From Prevotella multiformis DSM 16608 (lineage in GTDB: Bacteria > Bacteroidota > Bacteroidia > Bacteroidales > Bacteroidaceae): 64,000 nucleotides of DNA. Numbering within the stretch: the stretch's first letter is position 1; every line of letters starts with the position of its first letter. The stretch is from contig NZ_GL872283.1 in the NCBI RefSeq assembly GCF_000191065.1, forward strand, positions 887,592 to 951,591. The letters are read 5' to 3'. Under the pieces are notes generated by a model. The model saw only the letters and a program-made list of their open reading frames with translations. It did no database searches and had not been told where the DNA came from. Of the stretch, positions 8,936 through 18,456 are shown one piece after another. Both the position numbers and the translations under genes were made by a program.

Positions 8936-9571
8936 TCAGAAATGGGTTTCTGCCGGATCGTCTGGGAACAATTTGAACTCGTAGCCTTGGTCTTTAAGCC
9001 ATTGCAGCGATTCAGGCAAGGCTGTCTGGAGCTTGTCGATGCTCTTGAGAGAGTCGTGGAAGGTGATGATGGAACCGTTGCGGGCATAACGCTTCACGTT
9101 GTTTACCACATCATCAGCCGTCAGCCATTTGGAGTAATCTCGGGTGACGAGGTCCCACATCACTACACGGTAGTTCTGTTTCACCCACCAGTAGACGGTA
9201 TGGCGCAGCCAGCCGTGTGGCGGGCGGAAGTAAGGGCTTTGGAGCAGCGCATCGGCTTTGGTGACATCGACGGCGTAGGTCAGCGCCCAGTGTCTGAAAG
9301 AACCCAGGTGATGATAGGTGTGATTGCCCGCTTTGTGACCTCGGCGGAGCACCTCTTCGTACAGTTCCGGATATTTCCTCACATTGTCGGCAACCATGAA
9401 GAACATGGCCTTGGCTCCGAATCTGTCGAGAACGTCGAGGATAAACGGGGTGGCTTCGGGTATCGGCCCGTCGTCGAATGTGAGGTAGACAGAATGGTCC
9501 TGTCTGTCCATGCGCCACAGGGCGTGTGGATAGAAGAGGCGAAGCCAGCGGGCGGGTCGTTCGATAATCAT
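8936..9571 (-). CDS. Polysaccharide deacetylase (NodB domain)
   Basis: A 211-residue carbohydrate esterase family 4 protein. Motif 1 is TFDDGP, motif 2 is HKAGNHTYHH with the metal-binding histidines, and motif 3 is RPPHG. The enzymes remove N- or O-acetyl groups from GlcNAc-type polymers such as peptidoglycan or capsule. No signal peptide is obvious; the N-terminus MIIERPARWLRLFYPHALWRM is amphipathic. It is downstream of the DUF2723 gene on the same strand with a 169-bp gap, so both may belong to envelope glycan handling. Confidence 0.9.
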   Translation of the reverse strand: MIIERPARWLRLFYPHALWRMDRQDHSVYLTFDDGPIPEATPFILDVLDRFGAKAMFFMVADNVRKYPELYEEVLRRGHKAGNHTYHHLGSFRHWALTYAVDVTKADALLQSPYFRPPHGWLRHTVYWWVKQNYRVVMWDLVTRDYSKWLTADDVVNNVKRYARNGSIITFHDSLKSIDKLQTALPESLQWLKDQGYEFKLFPDDPAETHF

Positions 9572-9740
9572 GATGATGGTCGGGGGGAAGAATGATGAAT
9601 GTTGGAGGATGATGGACTGCTGAATGTCGGCCGTTGAGCGGTACGGGACAGTGCTGAATATCAGCGATAAGCCAGAGTACGGCTGCCTGTTGAGGACGGC
9701 TAGACTCCGGCTTTTCTGTCTTTTATCCTGATAAGGAATC

Positions 9741-12700
9741 TCAGGATTCCTGCTGCAGCGAGCCGCCCAGGCTCTGGAACCGCTTGAAGAGATTCGTCAG
9801 CTGGGCTGCATGGCTGTTCGCCCATGTGCGGTCGAAGCGGTCGTTCTCGTTGACAAGATTCATCATGATCTGGAAGTGCATTTTGCAAGATCCCTGTGAC
9901 ATGTCAAAATAGCGGGGCGACAGGCTCATGTAGTAGTTGGCATACTGCAAAGAGATCTTCCACAAAGCATCATAGAGCTGGCGTGCCTTTGCCTTCTGGC
10001 CCAGCAATGAATAGGCACGTGCCATATCACTGGAACCACTCATGTAGCTGACAGGTACATTGTAATAAGGGATCTCCTTCTCTGCCTTCTGCAGCACCTT
10101 CAGTGCCTTGCCTCTCTCTCCCTTGGCGATGAGGTGGAGGGCAAGGTCGGCCATTTCCCGGCGGTGTGTGTAGCACATTCGTGCCACGGTCTCGTCGATG
10201 TAGAGCCCCGGCTTGCTGAGGCCGCCCCATCTGAAGCGGTGCATCATCACGTCGTAGGTCTTCTCCGTGTCGAAGTTCCGCAGATTGATGCCGTTTTCAT
10301 CCTGTACGCTCTGGGTATTGAAAGGCGTGATGCGGTTTGCAAGTCCCTCCTGGATGAAGTTGTCGCCGAGGTTCATGAAGTTCTCTGAACCGACGGTGAT
10401 GGCTACATAGAGCGGACGTGTCCAGTTGCAGTTGGCGATCATCTCAAGCATCATCAGGTCACCTTTGTAGAGAGCCTGCCTGCCCGCCAGCGAGATGACC
10501 ATACGGTCGGGGATGGAGTCTCCCGGCCGCATCATGCCGCTGCGGCGTACCGCTTCCTTGTCGATAGTCATGTAGAGCGTATCCGTTGGGATGACATGGT
10601 TCCGCGGATCTTTGGAACGGACCCAATACCTGAGGACATTCTTCAGCTCGAACGGATCGTCACCGAACTGTGCTTTTGCCGCTGCCGGATCCTGTTTGTA
10701 GAAGTCGAGGATCTGCTGTTTGAACTCCGGCGCTATCTGTACATACTCGTTGGTTCCGCTTACATAATCCAGTCGTGGCCATGAGATAGGCACGCTCGGA
10801 GAGTTGTAAGCCGGACGGCGCATCTGGTCGATGTACCAGTCGGTCTGCAGATAGGAGAGGTTGCAGACACGTGTGTCGGTGCGTACTCCTTCTACTTCCT
10901 GGTTGTACCAGAGCGGGAAGGTATCGTTGTCGCCGTTGGTGAAGATAATCGGATTCCCTTTCTTCTGCAACGAGTTAAGATAGTTCTGTCCAAAGTCACG
11001 GCAGGTGTATCGGCCTGACCGGTCATGATCGTCCCATGTCTGCGATGCCATCTGGATGGGCACGAGCAGGCAGGCAAGGGAGATGACGGATGCGGAGAGT
11101 ACCGGTGCGATCTTCAGTTTGCGCGCCCAGTCGTAGAGTGCCAGCACGCCCAGTCCGCACCAGATGGCGTATGCATAGAACGAACCGGCATAAGCGTAGT
11201 CACGCTCACGAGGCTGGCTCGGGGTCTGGTTCAGGTAGATGACGATGGCAAGTCCTGTCATGAAGAACAGGAAGAAAACGACCCAGAACTGCTGTATGCC
11301 CCGCTTGCCGCGCCATGCCTGCCAGAAGAGTCCGATCAGACCGAGCAGCAATGGCAGACAGTAGAACACGTTGTGACCCTTGTTGGCTTTCAGCTCGTCC
11401 GGCATCTTGCTCTGGTCGCCGTAGAGTGCGTTGTCGATGAAGGAGATACCGGTGATCCAGTTGCCGTGTTCGGGCTCGCCGTTGCCCTGAAGGTCATTCT
11501 GCCGTCCGGCAAAGTTCCACATGAAGTAACGCCAGTACATGAAATTGCACTGATAGGAGAGGAAGAACCTGATGTTCTCCAGCTGTGTAGGCATCTTCAC
11601 GCCGTCTACGTCGTGGCCGGTGATGCCGCCCATCCACTGTTCGTACTGTGCAGCGTGCCCCTGGTCGTACATACGCGGGAAGAACATATTCTGTTCAAAC
11701 ACCTGTGTCGACTTGTGGCGGACGAGGAAATAGGAGTCTTTTTCATCCTTCGATGCTTTCTCCTTGCGCTCATAGACGGGTGCTCCCTCGTCGAACTTGT
11801 AGTGCATGCCGTCTTCGGCCACGGCCGGCTGGCTCGAATAAGCCTGTCCGTACAGCAGCGGCCGGTCGCCATACTGGTCGCGGCTCAGATAGCTGCCCAG
11901 TGTGAAGATGTCCTCCGGAGAGTTCTGGTCCATTGGCGGATTGGCTGTCGACCGGATCACGATCAGCGTATATGATGAATAGCCGATGATCAGCATCAGC
12001 ATGCAGAGCAGTGCCGTGTTCTTCACCCGCGAAGAGACAAGTGCGACCCGCTGCCTCTTGCCGTTGTTGCTGACAGGACGCTGCCATTGCAGGAGGATGT
12101 AGACAACAACGAGGAGGAGGATGCCGGTGATGAAGGCCGTCCAGCCATAGCCGTAGAACGGAATACCGATCAGTGCCAGTGCCGAAAGGAAGGCAAGATT
12201 CTGACGCCGGCTGCTGTTGTCCCGGTAGGTCTCATAGATGCCCCAGACGAAGGCGGCGATGAGCAGGACAATATATACGATGGTGCCCGTGTTGAACGGC
12301 ATGCCCAGCGTATTCGTAAAGAACAGCTCAAACCATCCGCCTACCGTGATGATGCCGGGGACTACGCCGTAAAGCACGGCTGCCACGAGCACTACCGAGA
12401 GACCGAGTGCGAAGAGCGAGCCTTTCAGGTCGGCATCCGGTACCTTCTTGTAATAGTAGACCAATACGATGGCGGGGATGCAGAGGAGATTGAGCAGGTG
12501 TACGCCGATGGACAGGCCTGTCATGTAGGTGATCAGCACCAGCCAGCGGTCGGAATGCGGCTTGTCTGCGTTGTCTTCCCACTTCAGAATCAGCCAGAAC
12601 ACGACGGCCGTGAAGGCAGACGAGTAGGCATATACCTCTCCCTCGACAGCGGAGAACCAGAACGTGTCGCTGAACGTGTAAATCAGTGCGCCGACGAGCC

Positions 12701-13070
12701 CTGCTCCCTCAATGGCAATAAGCTTGGCAAGTGACGGGGCTTCCCCGTCACGGACGATCAGACGGCGTGAGAGATGGGTGATTGTCCAGAAAAGGAACAT
12801 GATGCACGTTGCCGAAAGCAACGCACTCATGGTGTTGACCATGCGTGCCACCTGCGTCGGATCGCTTGCGAAATGTGAGAAGAGATTCGCCGTGAGCATG
12901 AAGAACGGTGCCCCGGGAGGATGCCCGATTTCCAGTTTATAGCCTGTTGTAATAAATTCGGGACAGTCCCAGAAACTGGCTGTCGGCTCGATAGTGGAGC
13001 AATAGACGAAAGCTGCAACCAAGAATGCAACCCATCCGACGATGTTGTCCACCAGTCTGAATTGTTTCAT
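9741..13070 (-). CDS. DUF2723 multi-span membrane protein (glycosyltransferase-like)
   Basis: A 1109-residue protein. The first third contains the DUF2723 signature (WVAFLVAAFVYCSTIEPTASFWDCPEFI then GHPPGAPFFMLTANLF) and about ten membrane helices in a GT-C-like arrangement. Asp in WDCPEF matches the catalytic-Asp position of protein O-mannosyltransferase-type folds. The middle has further helices and the recognisable IVIYLNQTPSQPRERDYAYAGSF and FTNGDNDTFPLWYNQEVEGVRTDTRV. The last 200 residues form TPR-like helices. Bacteroidales members are associated with surface-protein or envelope glycosylation; the exact donor and acceptor are not known to me. Its start is 78 bp from a good promoter. 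Confidence 0.9.
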   Translation of the reverse strand: MKQFRLVDNIVGWVAFLVAAFVYCSTIEPTASFWDCPEFITTGYKLEIGHPPGAPFFMLTANLFSHFASDPTQVARMVNTMSALLSATCIMFLFWTITHLSRRLIVRDGEAPSLAKLIAIEGAGLVGALIYTFSDTFWFSAVEGEVYAYSSAFTAVVFWLILKWEDNADKPHSDRWLVLITYMTGLSIGVHLLNLLCIPAIVLVYYYKKVPDADLKGSLFALGLSVVLVAAVLYGVVPGIITVGGWFELFFTNTLGMPFNTGTIVYIVLLIAAFVWGIYETYRDNSSRRQNLAFLSALALIGIPFYGYGWTAFITGILLLVVVYILLQWQRPVSNNGKRQRVALVSSRVKNTALLCMLMLIIGYSSYTLIVIRSTANPPMDQNSPEDIFTLGSYLSRDQYGDRPLLYGQAYSSQPAVAEDGMHYKFDEGAPVYERKEKASKDEKDSYFLVRHKSTQVFEQNMFFPRMYDQGHAAQYEQWMGGITGHDVDGVKMPTQLENIRFFLSYQCNFMYWRYFMWNFAGRQNDLQGNGEPEHGNWITGISFIDNALYGDQSKMPDELKANKGHNVFYCLPLLLGLIGLFWQAWRGKRGIQQFWVVFFLFFMTGLAIVIYLNQTPSQPRERDYAYAGSFYAYAIWCGLGVLALYDWARKLKIAPVLSASVISLACLLVPIQMASQTWDDHDRSGRYTCRDFGQNYLNSLQKKGNPIIFTNGDNDTFPLWYNQEVEGVRTDTRVCNLSYLQTDWYIDQMRRPAYNSPSVPISWPRLDYVSGTNEYVQIAPEFKQQILDFYKQDPAAAKAQFGDDPFELKNVLRYWVRSKDPRNHVIPTDTLYMTIDKEAVRRSGMMRPGDSIPDRMVISLAGRQALYKGDLMMLEMIANCNWTRPLYVAITVGSENFMNLGDNFIQEGLANRITPFNTQSVQDENGINLRNFDTEKTYDVMMHRFRWGGLSKPGLYIDETVARMCYTHRREMADLALHLIAKGERGKALKVLQKAEKEIPYYNVPVSYMSGSSDMARAYSLLGQKAKARQLYDALWKISLQYANYYMSLSPRYFDMSQGSCKMHFQIMMNLVNENDRFDRTWANSHAAQLTNLFKRFQSLGGSLQQES

Positions 13071-13147
13071 TTATGCGATTAGAGTTTACATGCTGCCCGA
13101 TCCGTATCCGACGCAGGCAGGAAGATTTTATTTCGAAATAACCTGTG

Positions 13148-13179
13148 CAAAGGTAATAATATTAATTAAGACAGCACAA
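13148..13179 (-). promoter_or_regulatory. Promoter for the DUF2723 gene
   Basis: On the minus strand TTG (13177-13179) precedes a perfect TACCTTTG (13148-13155) by 21 bp, fitting the Bacteroidetes sigma-ABfr pattern. Confidence 0.6.
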
Positions 13180-13840
13180 TGACAAGGATGAAAATATATT
13201 AAAACAGGCTGTCGCCGTTGAATACGCCGACAGCGGATGGCTGCCGTCCGGTAGAACCTGGCTGTCTTCGTCTTCTATGCGTAAACTCCGCCCAACAGGC
13301 AGTTTGCCAATTTCCCGTGAGTCGCAAGTTCCCCTTCCCATCCTGTGACTTACACCGGTTTCCGGCTGTACGACGCTTCTTTCCCTACCGATCGCTTGCT
13401 GTCCGGCGATAAAGCGCAAAGGTGCAGGGATGCAACACGTCTGGTGTTGACCGACGGTACGGCTGGTGTCGGGCATCGGCATATCGGCAGGAGGTCGGGT
13501 TCGCTCCTGTCACCATGATACATACCGTTAAGAGGAATTGACCGGCTTATAGGGAAAATGACGGACGGGACGGCAATCAATACTGAATATGTTTACTGGA
13601 CAACCCTGACGGGAAACGCGGAGCACCCGGTATCTCCTCTCTCTTCCCGTGCTCCCTTTCTTCCCGCATCGGAGGTCGTTTTGCTTCCATGATTCTGTGT
13701 AAGGCAATTCCCCCTGACGTCCTCCGGCCTTCCCGGGCGTGCCCTGACCGTAACTTTCCAGAATCAGGAAAGGCCGGGAACAGCCGGGTGCATTTCCACA
13801 GGTTATGCGTCCTTGCCATGTCGAAAGACCGTCCGGAAGA
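13180..13840. other. Intergenic stretch with a short 22-bp repeat array
   Basis: No supported gene. It contains the three-unit array at 13417-13482, and the eno terminator lies at its right edge. Short open frames on both strands have no recognisable features. Confidence 0.5.
13417..13482 (+). repeat. 22-bp tandem units, GGTGACGGGCATCAACAC family (3 units)
   Basis: Units at 13417-13438, 13439-13460 and 13461-13482 share the layout ..(C/T)TGGTG....G.CATC..CAC. The family recurs at 26531, 33789 and 43361, always between genes and always with a 22-bp period. Confidence 0.65.
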
Positions 13841-13876
13841 AACGGAAAAAGGGACTGTCTGCCATGAGACAATCCC
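13841..13876 (-). terminator. Rho-independent terminator of eno
   Basis: On the minus strand a 10-bp stem (GGGATTGTCT / AGACAGTCCC, one G-T pair) with a 6-nt loop is followed by TTTTTCCGTTT. It lies 41 bp after the eno stop codon. Confidence 0.85.
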
Positions 13877-13916
13877 TTATCAGGCTTCGTGTCCTGCCGC
13901 AGGGCAGGAGCTGTAT

Positions 13917-15227
<1,311 letters not shown>

Positions 15228-15276
15228 TTATGTGTTTGTTAAAAATCAGTTATATTTCTTCTTTCCTTTCGCCTTG

Positions 15277-15284
15277 CAAAGTTA
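15277..15284 (-). promoter_or_regulatory. -7 element (TAACTTTG) of eno
   Basis: A perfect TAnnTTTG on the minus strand, 53 bp before the eno start codon. No convincing -33 TTTG is visible in the AT-rich sequence upstream. Confidence 0.5.
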
Positions 15285-15349
15285 ATAAAAAAAACTTGTA
15301 ACCGCATTCTGTCAGGACGTTATATTTCTGTTTTTGACAAAATTAACGT

Positions 15350-15925
15350 TTATCCGATGAGGATGACCGTGACGCCTCTTGCGGCCTGTGCGCCCATGAC
15401 GAGAGCCTGTTCAATATCGGCGGTCTTGCTCGGTCCGGAAATAAAGCAGCCATAGCCGTAATCCGTCATCTGGATGCGGCTGTAGGCTTCGTGCATGTTG
15501 TTGACGATCCGGCGGCGGCGGACAAGGATGACGAGCTGTTCTGATACGAAGCAGACGACCCTCTCCTTCATGGTCTGCGGAACCCATACGCAGCCGTTCT
15601 CGGCCACGGCGACCTGTCCTTCGACGATGCCCACATCCGTGCCGTTGAGTTCCTGTGCCTCCGCAACTGTATCGGGGTTGCGGTCGGCCTGTATACCCTT
15701 GACGTTTGATGCGAATACCTGGGCATCGGGGTAGGCCTGCCGGATGATTGCGTTCAGGTCGTCGGTCTCTTTGGCCTCAATGACCTTGCAGCCAACGTTT
15801 TTGCTTGTTTCGATGAACTGTCTGGCAACATCGGGATAGGTGATGCCTTTGACGGCTGTCTCGGGCATATCAAACTGCTGGATGGTATGTCGGCGCAATC
15901 TGCGGAGTAAGTCTTCTTTTTTCAT
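15350..15925 (-). CDS. lutC: LutC/YkgG family lactate-utilisation protein (LUD domain)
   Basis: A 191-residue LUD-domain protein, third member of the LutABC lactate-oxidising complex that turns L-lactate into pyruvate. It begins MKKEDLLRRLRRHTIQQF; the C-terminal part (VAVAENGCVWVPQTM, GYGCFISGPSKTADIEQALVMGAQAARGVTVILI) is the characteristic LUD core. The frame is open far upstream in lutB's shadow, but the ATG at 15925 gives the family's normal N-terminus. The 116-bp gap to lutB holds a G-poor leader on the minus strand. Confidence 0.88.
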   Translation of the reverse strand: MKKEDLLRRLRRHTIQQFDMPETAVKGITYPDVARQFIETSKNVGCKVIEAKETDDLNAIIRQAYPDAQVFASNVKGIQADRNPDTVAEAQELNGTDVGIVEGQVAVAENGCVWVPQTMKERVVCFVSEQLVILVRRRRIVNNMHEAYSRIQMTDYGYGCFISGPSKTADIEQALVMGAQAARGVTVILIG

Positions 15926-16041
15926 TGATGCGTGATGAATGTTGGTTGATGGTGAAGTGGGGTGGGAAGGATGGAAAATGAAAGTCTGACGGCAGGAAGC
16001 AGGGTGGGGGAGCGGAAGGGTGTCTTCTGGCCGGCAGTGTC

Positions 16042-17430
16042 TTATTTCCCGTTCTTCAGTTCCTCCATGGCCTGTTTGAATAGCGCATGGAAAGGTTTTC
16101 TTGCAAAACGGGGCATGGTGTGGCCGATGCTCCATGGATTGAGACTGGTGTCCGCCCATGCCTCCGGAATGTAATTGGCCACGGAGGAGTTCCGCAGGAG
16201 CGCATCGTAGACGGGGTAGTTCTCGTAGACGGCTTTCATGCCTTCCGCCATGACTTTCTTCTCCTTGTTCTCTGTCCCGTAAGTCTCCAGGCTCTGCCGC
16301 CACCGGTATATCTGGCTGCCCGGAGTCACCTTGGCGGGGCAGACACAGTCGCAGCTCAGGCACAGCGAACAGGCCGACACGTTGCCGCTGTGCTTCTTGG
16401 GATCCTTCAGCATGCTGAGATTGACACCGATGGGTCCCGGAATGAAGTAGCTGTAGGAGTAGCCCCCCGAACGGCGGTAGACAGGACAGGTGTTCATGCA
16501 GGCACCGCACCGGATGCACTTCAGGGTCTCCCAGTGTGCCGTATTGGCTGTTATGTCGCTTCGTCCGTTGTCAACAAGGATGACGTGCATCTCTGCTCCC
16601 GGCCGCGCTCTGCGGAAATGAGACGTGAAGGAAGTGGCGGGCTGCCCTGTCCCGCTGCGGCTCAGGAGCCTGTGAAAGACGGCGAGAGAGGCGTAGTCCG
16701 GGATGACCTTCTCCAGTCCCATGGCTACGATATGCAGCTTAGGGACGGAAGTGGACATGTCCGCATTCCCCTCATTGGTGCAGACGACGCAGTCGCCGGT
16801 GGCCGCCACGCCGAAGTTGCAGCCCGTCATGCCGGCATCGGCATCCATGAAGTCCTTGCGGAGATTCTGACGCGCGCAGTAAGTAAGGTACGTCGGGTCG
16901 TGGTTGCCGATTTCCTTTGAGATTCCTTTCTCCTCAAACATCTCCCCGACCTCGTCGCGTGTCAGGTGGATAGCCGGCATCACGATGTGGGCGGGTTTCA
17001 GATGCATCAGCTGGAGGATGCGTTCGCCCAGGTCGGACTCGACGACGTCAATCCCTCTTTCCATCAGATAAGGATTTAACCCGCACTCCTCCGTCAGCAT
17101 GGACTTCGACTTGACCAGTTTCCTGACCTTGTGTGTTTCAAGAATGCCGTAAGCGATCTCGTTGAACTCCTGTGCATCCTTGGCAAAGTGTACGATGACC
17201 CCGTTCTTCTCCAAGTTTGTCGTGAACTGCTCCAGATAGTCTGCCAGATGGGTGACGGTGTGCGCCTTGATCCGGCTGGCCTGTTCGCGCAGGTTCTCCC
17301 ATTCGGGAAGCTGGGCTGCCGCTGCATCACGCTTCTGCCTGACTGACCAGAAGGTCTGGTCGTGTCTGGATATTTTCTCTTCGGGATTCTTCAGGAACTC
17401 CTTGGCTCTTTTTGAATGATAGGTTGACAT
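16042..17430 (-). CDS. lutB: LutB iron-sulfur lactate-utilisation protein
   Basis: A 462-residue protein with an N-terminal LUD-type domain (KSKSMLTEECGLNPYLMERGI, ATGDCVVCTNEGNADM) and two 4Fe-4S motifs, CIRCGACMNTCP (305-316) and CSLCLSCDCVCP (354-365). It ends with the helical domain common to LutB (SVANYIPEAWADTSLNPWSIGHTMPRFARKPFH). It transfers electrons between LutA and LutC during lactate oxidation. It sits 38 bp after lutA. Confidence 0.93.
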   Translation of the reverse strand: MSTYHSKRAKEFLKNPEEKISRHDQTFWSVRQKRDAAAAQLPEWENLREQASRIKAHTVTHLADYLEQFTTNLEKNGVIVHFAKDAQEFNEIAYGILETHKVRKLVKSKSMLTEECGLNPYLMERGIDVVESDLGERILQLMHLKPAHIVMPAIHLTRDEVGEMFEEKGISKEIGNHDPTYLTYCARQNLRKDFMDADAGMTGCNFGVAATGDCVVCTNEGNADMSTSVPKLHIVAMGLEKVIPDYASLAVFHRLLSRSGTGQPATSFTSHFRRARPGAEMHVILVDNGRSDITANTAHWETLKCIRCGACMNTCPVYRRSGGYSYSYFIPGPIGVNLSMLKDPKKHSGNVSACSLCLSCDCVCPAKVTPGSQIYRWRQSLETYGTENKEKKVMAEGMKAVYENYPVYDALLRNSSVANYIPEAWADTSLNPWSIGHTMPRFARKPFHALFKQAMEELKNGK

Positions 17431-17468
17431 ACTTGTATTTACGCTTCTTCTTTATTATAGTATGTGTG

Positions 17469-18200
17469 TCACAGCCCGGCTGCCAGTATCTCGGCTACGT
17501 GCATGAACTTTACCGGGTACTTCTGCCGGGCAGCCACGCCCTGCATGTGCATCAGGCAGGAACAGTCCGAACCTGTGACGATCTCTGCTCCGGTCGCCAT
17601 GTGCGCCTTCACCTTGTCATTGCCCATCCGGCTGCTGACATAAGGCTCCTCTACCGCAAACATCCCGCCGAAGCCGCAGCACTCGTCTTTCCGGTCGGGC
17701 TCTTTGACCGTTATGCCGTCCTTGAGTCGCAGCAGATCCACGATCTTGTTGAACGGTTTTATCTGCAGTTCCGACGGTGAACTCAGCCCGAGCTCCCGTA
17801 CGCCGTGGCATGAGTTGTGAACGGAGACGACATGGGGGAAACTACCCGGAAGCTCCCTTACCTTCAGGATGTCGTGCAGGAACTCCACCAGTTCCATGGT
17901 CTTTTCAGGGGTCTGGCACGCATGGTCGAGTATCTGCGGGTAGTTGACCCGTACAAAGGCTGCACAGGAGACGCTGGGAGTGACGACATAGTCGAAGTCG
18001 CGGAACTTGTCCTCGAAGCGTTCGGCCAGATGCTCTGACATACGTTCAAACCCTCCGTTTGCCATAGGCTGTCCGCAGCAGGTCTGTCTCTCGGGGTAGA
18101 CTACATTCAGTTTCAGTTTCCGCAGAAGCCTGTAGGTGGCTACGCCGACCTGCGGATACAGGGCATCGACATAGCAGGGAATGAAGAGTCCGACTCTCAT
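17469..18200 (-). CDS. lutA: LutA Fe-S oxidoreductase (two CCG domains)
   Basis: A 243-residue protein beginning MRVGLFIPCYVDALYPQVGVAT with the two CCG-type cysteine motifs, CCGQPMANGGF (about 42-52) and CCGFGGMF. Each CCG motif ligates part of a Fe-S or heterodisulfide-reductase-type centre. It is the first gene of lutABC, consistent with growth on lactate as an electron source. The -7 element at 18236-18243 is 36 bp upstream, back to back with the topB promoter. Confidence 0.93.
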   Translation of the reverse strand: MRVGLFIPCYVDALYPQVGVATYRLLRKLKLNVVYPERQTCCGQPMANGGFERMSEHLAERFEDKFRDFDYVVTPSVSCAAFVRVNYPQILDHACQTPEKTMELVEFLHDILKVRELPGSFPHVVSVHNSCHGVRELGLSSPSELQIKPFNKIVDLLRLKDGITVKEPDRKDECCGFGGMFAVEEPYVSSRMGNDKVKAHMATGAEIVTGSDCSCLMHMQGVAARQKYPVKFMHVAEILAAGL

Positions 18201-18235
18201 AGATTGTATGTATTCTCTTGTTCGTTTGTGTGCTA

Positions 18236-18243
18236 CAAAAGTA
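18236..18243 (-). promoter_or_regulatory. -7 element (TACTTTTG) of lutABC
   Basis: A perfect TAnnTTTG on the minus strand. The topB -7 element lies about 90 bp away in the opposite direction, so this is a divergent promoter region. Confidence 0.5.
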
Positions 18244-18326
18244 GAGAAAAAAAGTCATATAGAAAAAGAATTGAGTGGAAAACGGCAAAGCGGCGGAGGA
18301 AAATTCCACTGTGTGATATTTTTTCT

Positions 18327-18334
18327 TACCTTTG
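18327..18334 (+). promoter_or_regulatory. -7 element (TACCTTTG) of topB
   Basis: A perfect TAnnTTTG 123 bp before the topB start codon. It lies inside the upstream-extended frame, which argues against starting translation at 18181. Confidence 0.5.
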
Positions 18335-18456
18335 CACGTGTGGAAGGCCGTACCGTCCGGGAAGAAGACTACGCCCGGGAGGCGGATTCCCGGAGGAGGG
18401 CTGGCCTTTCTGTCCCAGGCCTCTCCGGCTTCCATGTTTACTTTTCAGAGAAAGAT

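Noticed and set aside
12087..12734. Long plus-strand frame opposite the DUF2723 gene
   Set aside because: It lies entirely in the antisense of a clear coding sequence and its translation is acidic low-complexity, as expected of a shadow frame.
18181..18456. Longer start for topB at 18181
   Set aside because: This region contains the divergent promoters and the lutA start; the Toprim domain normally begins at the chosen Met.
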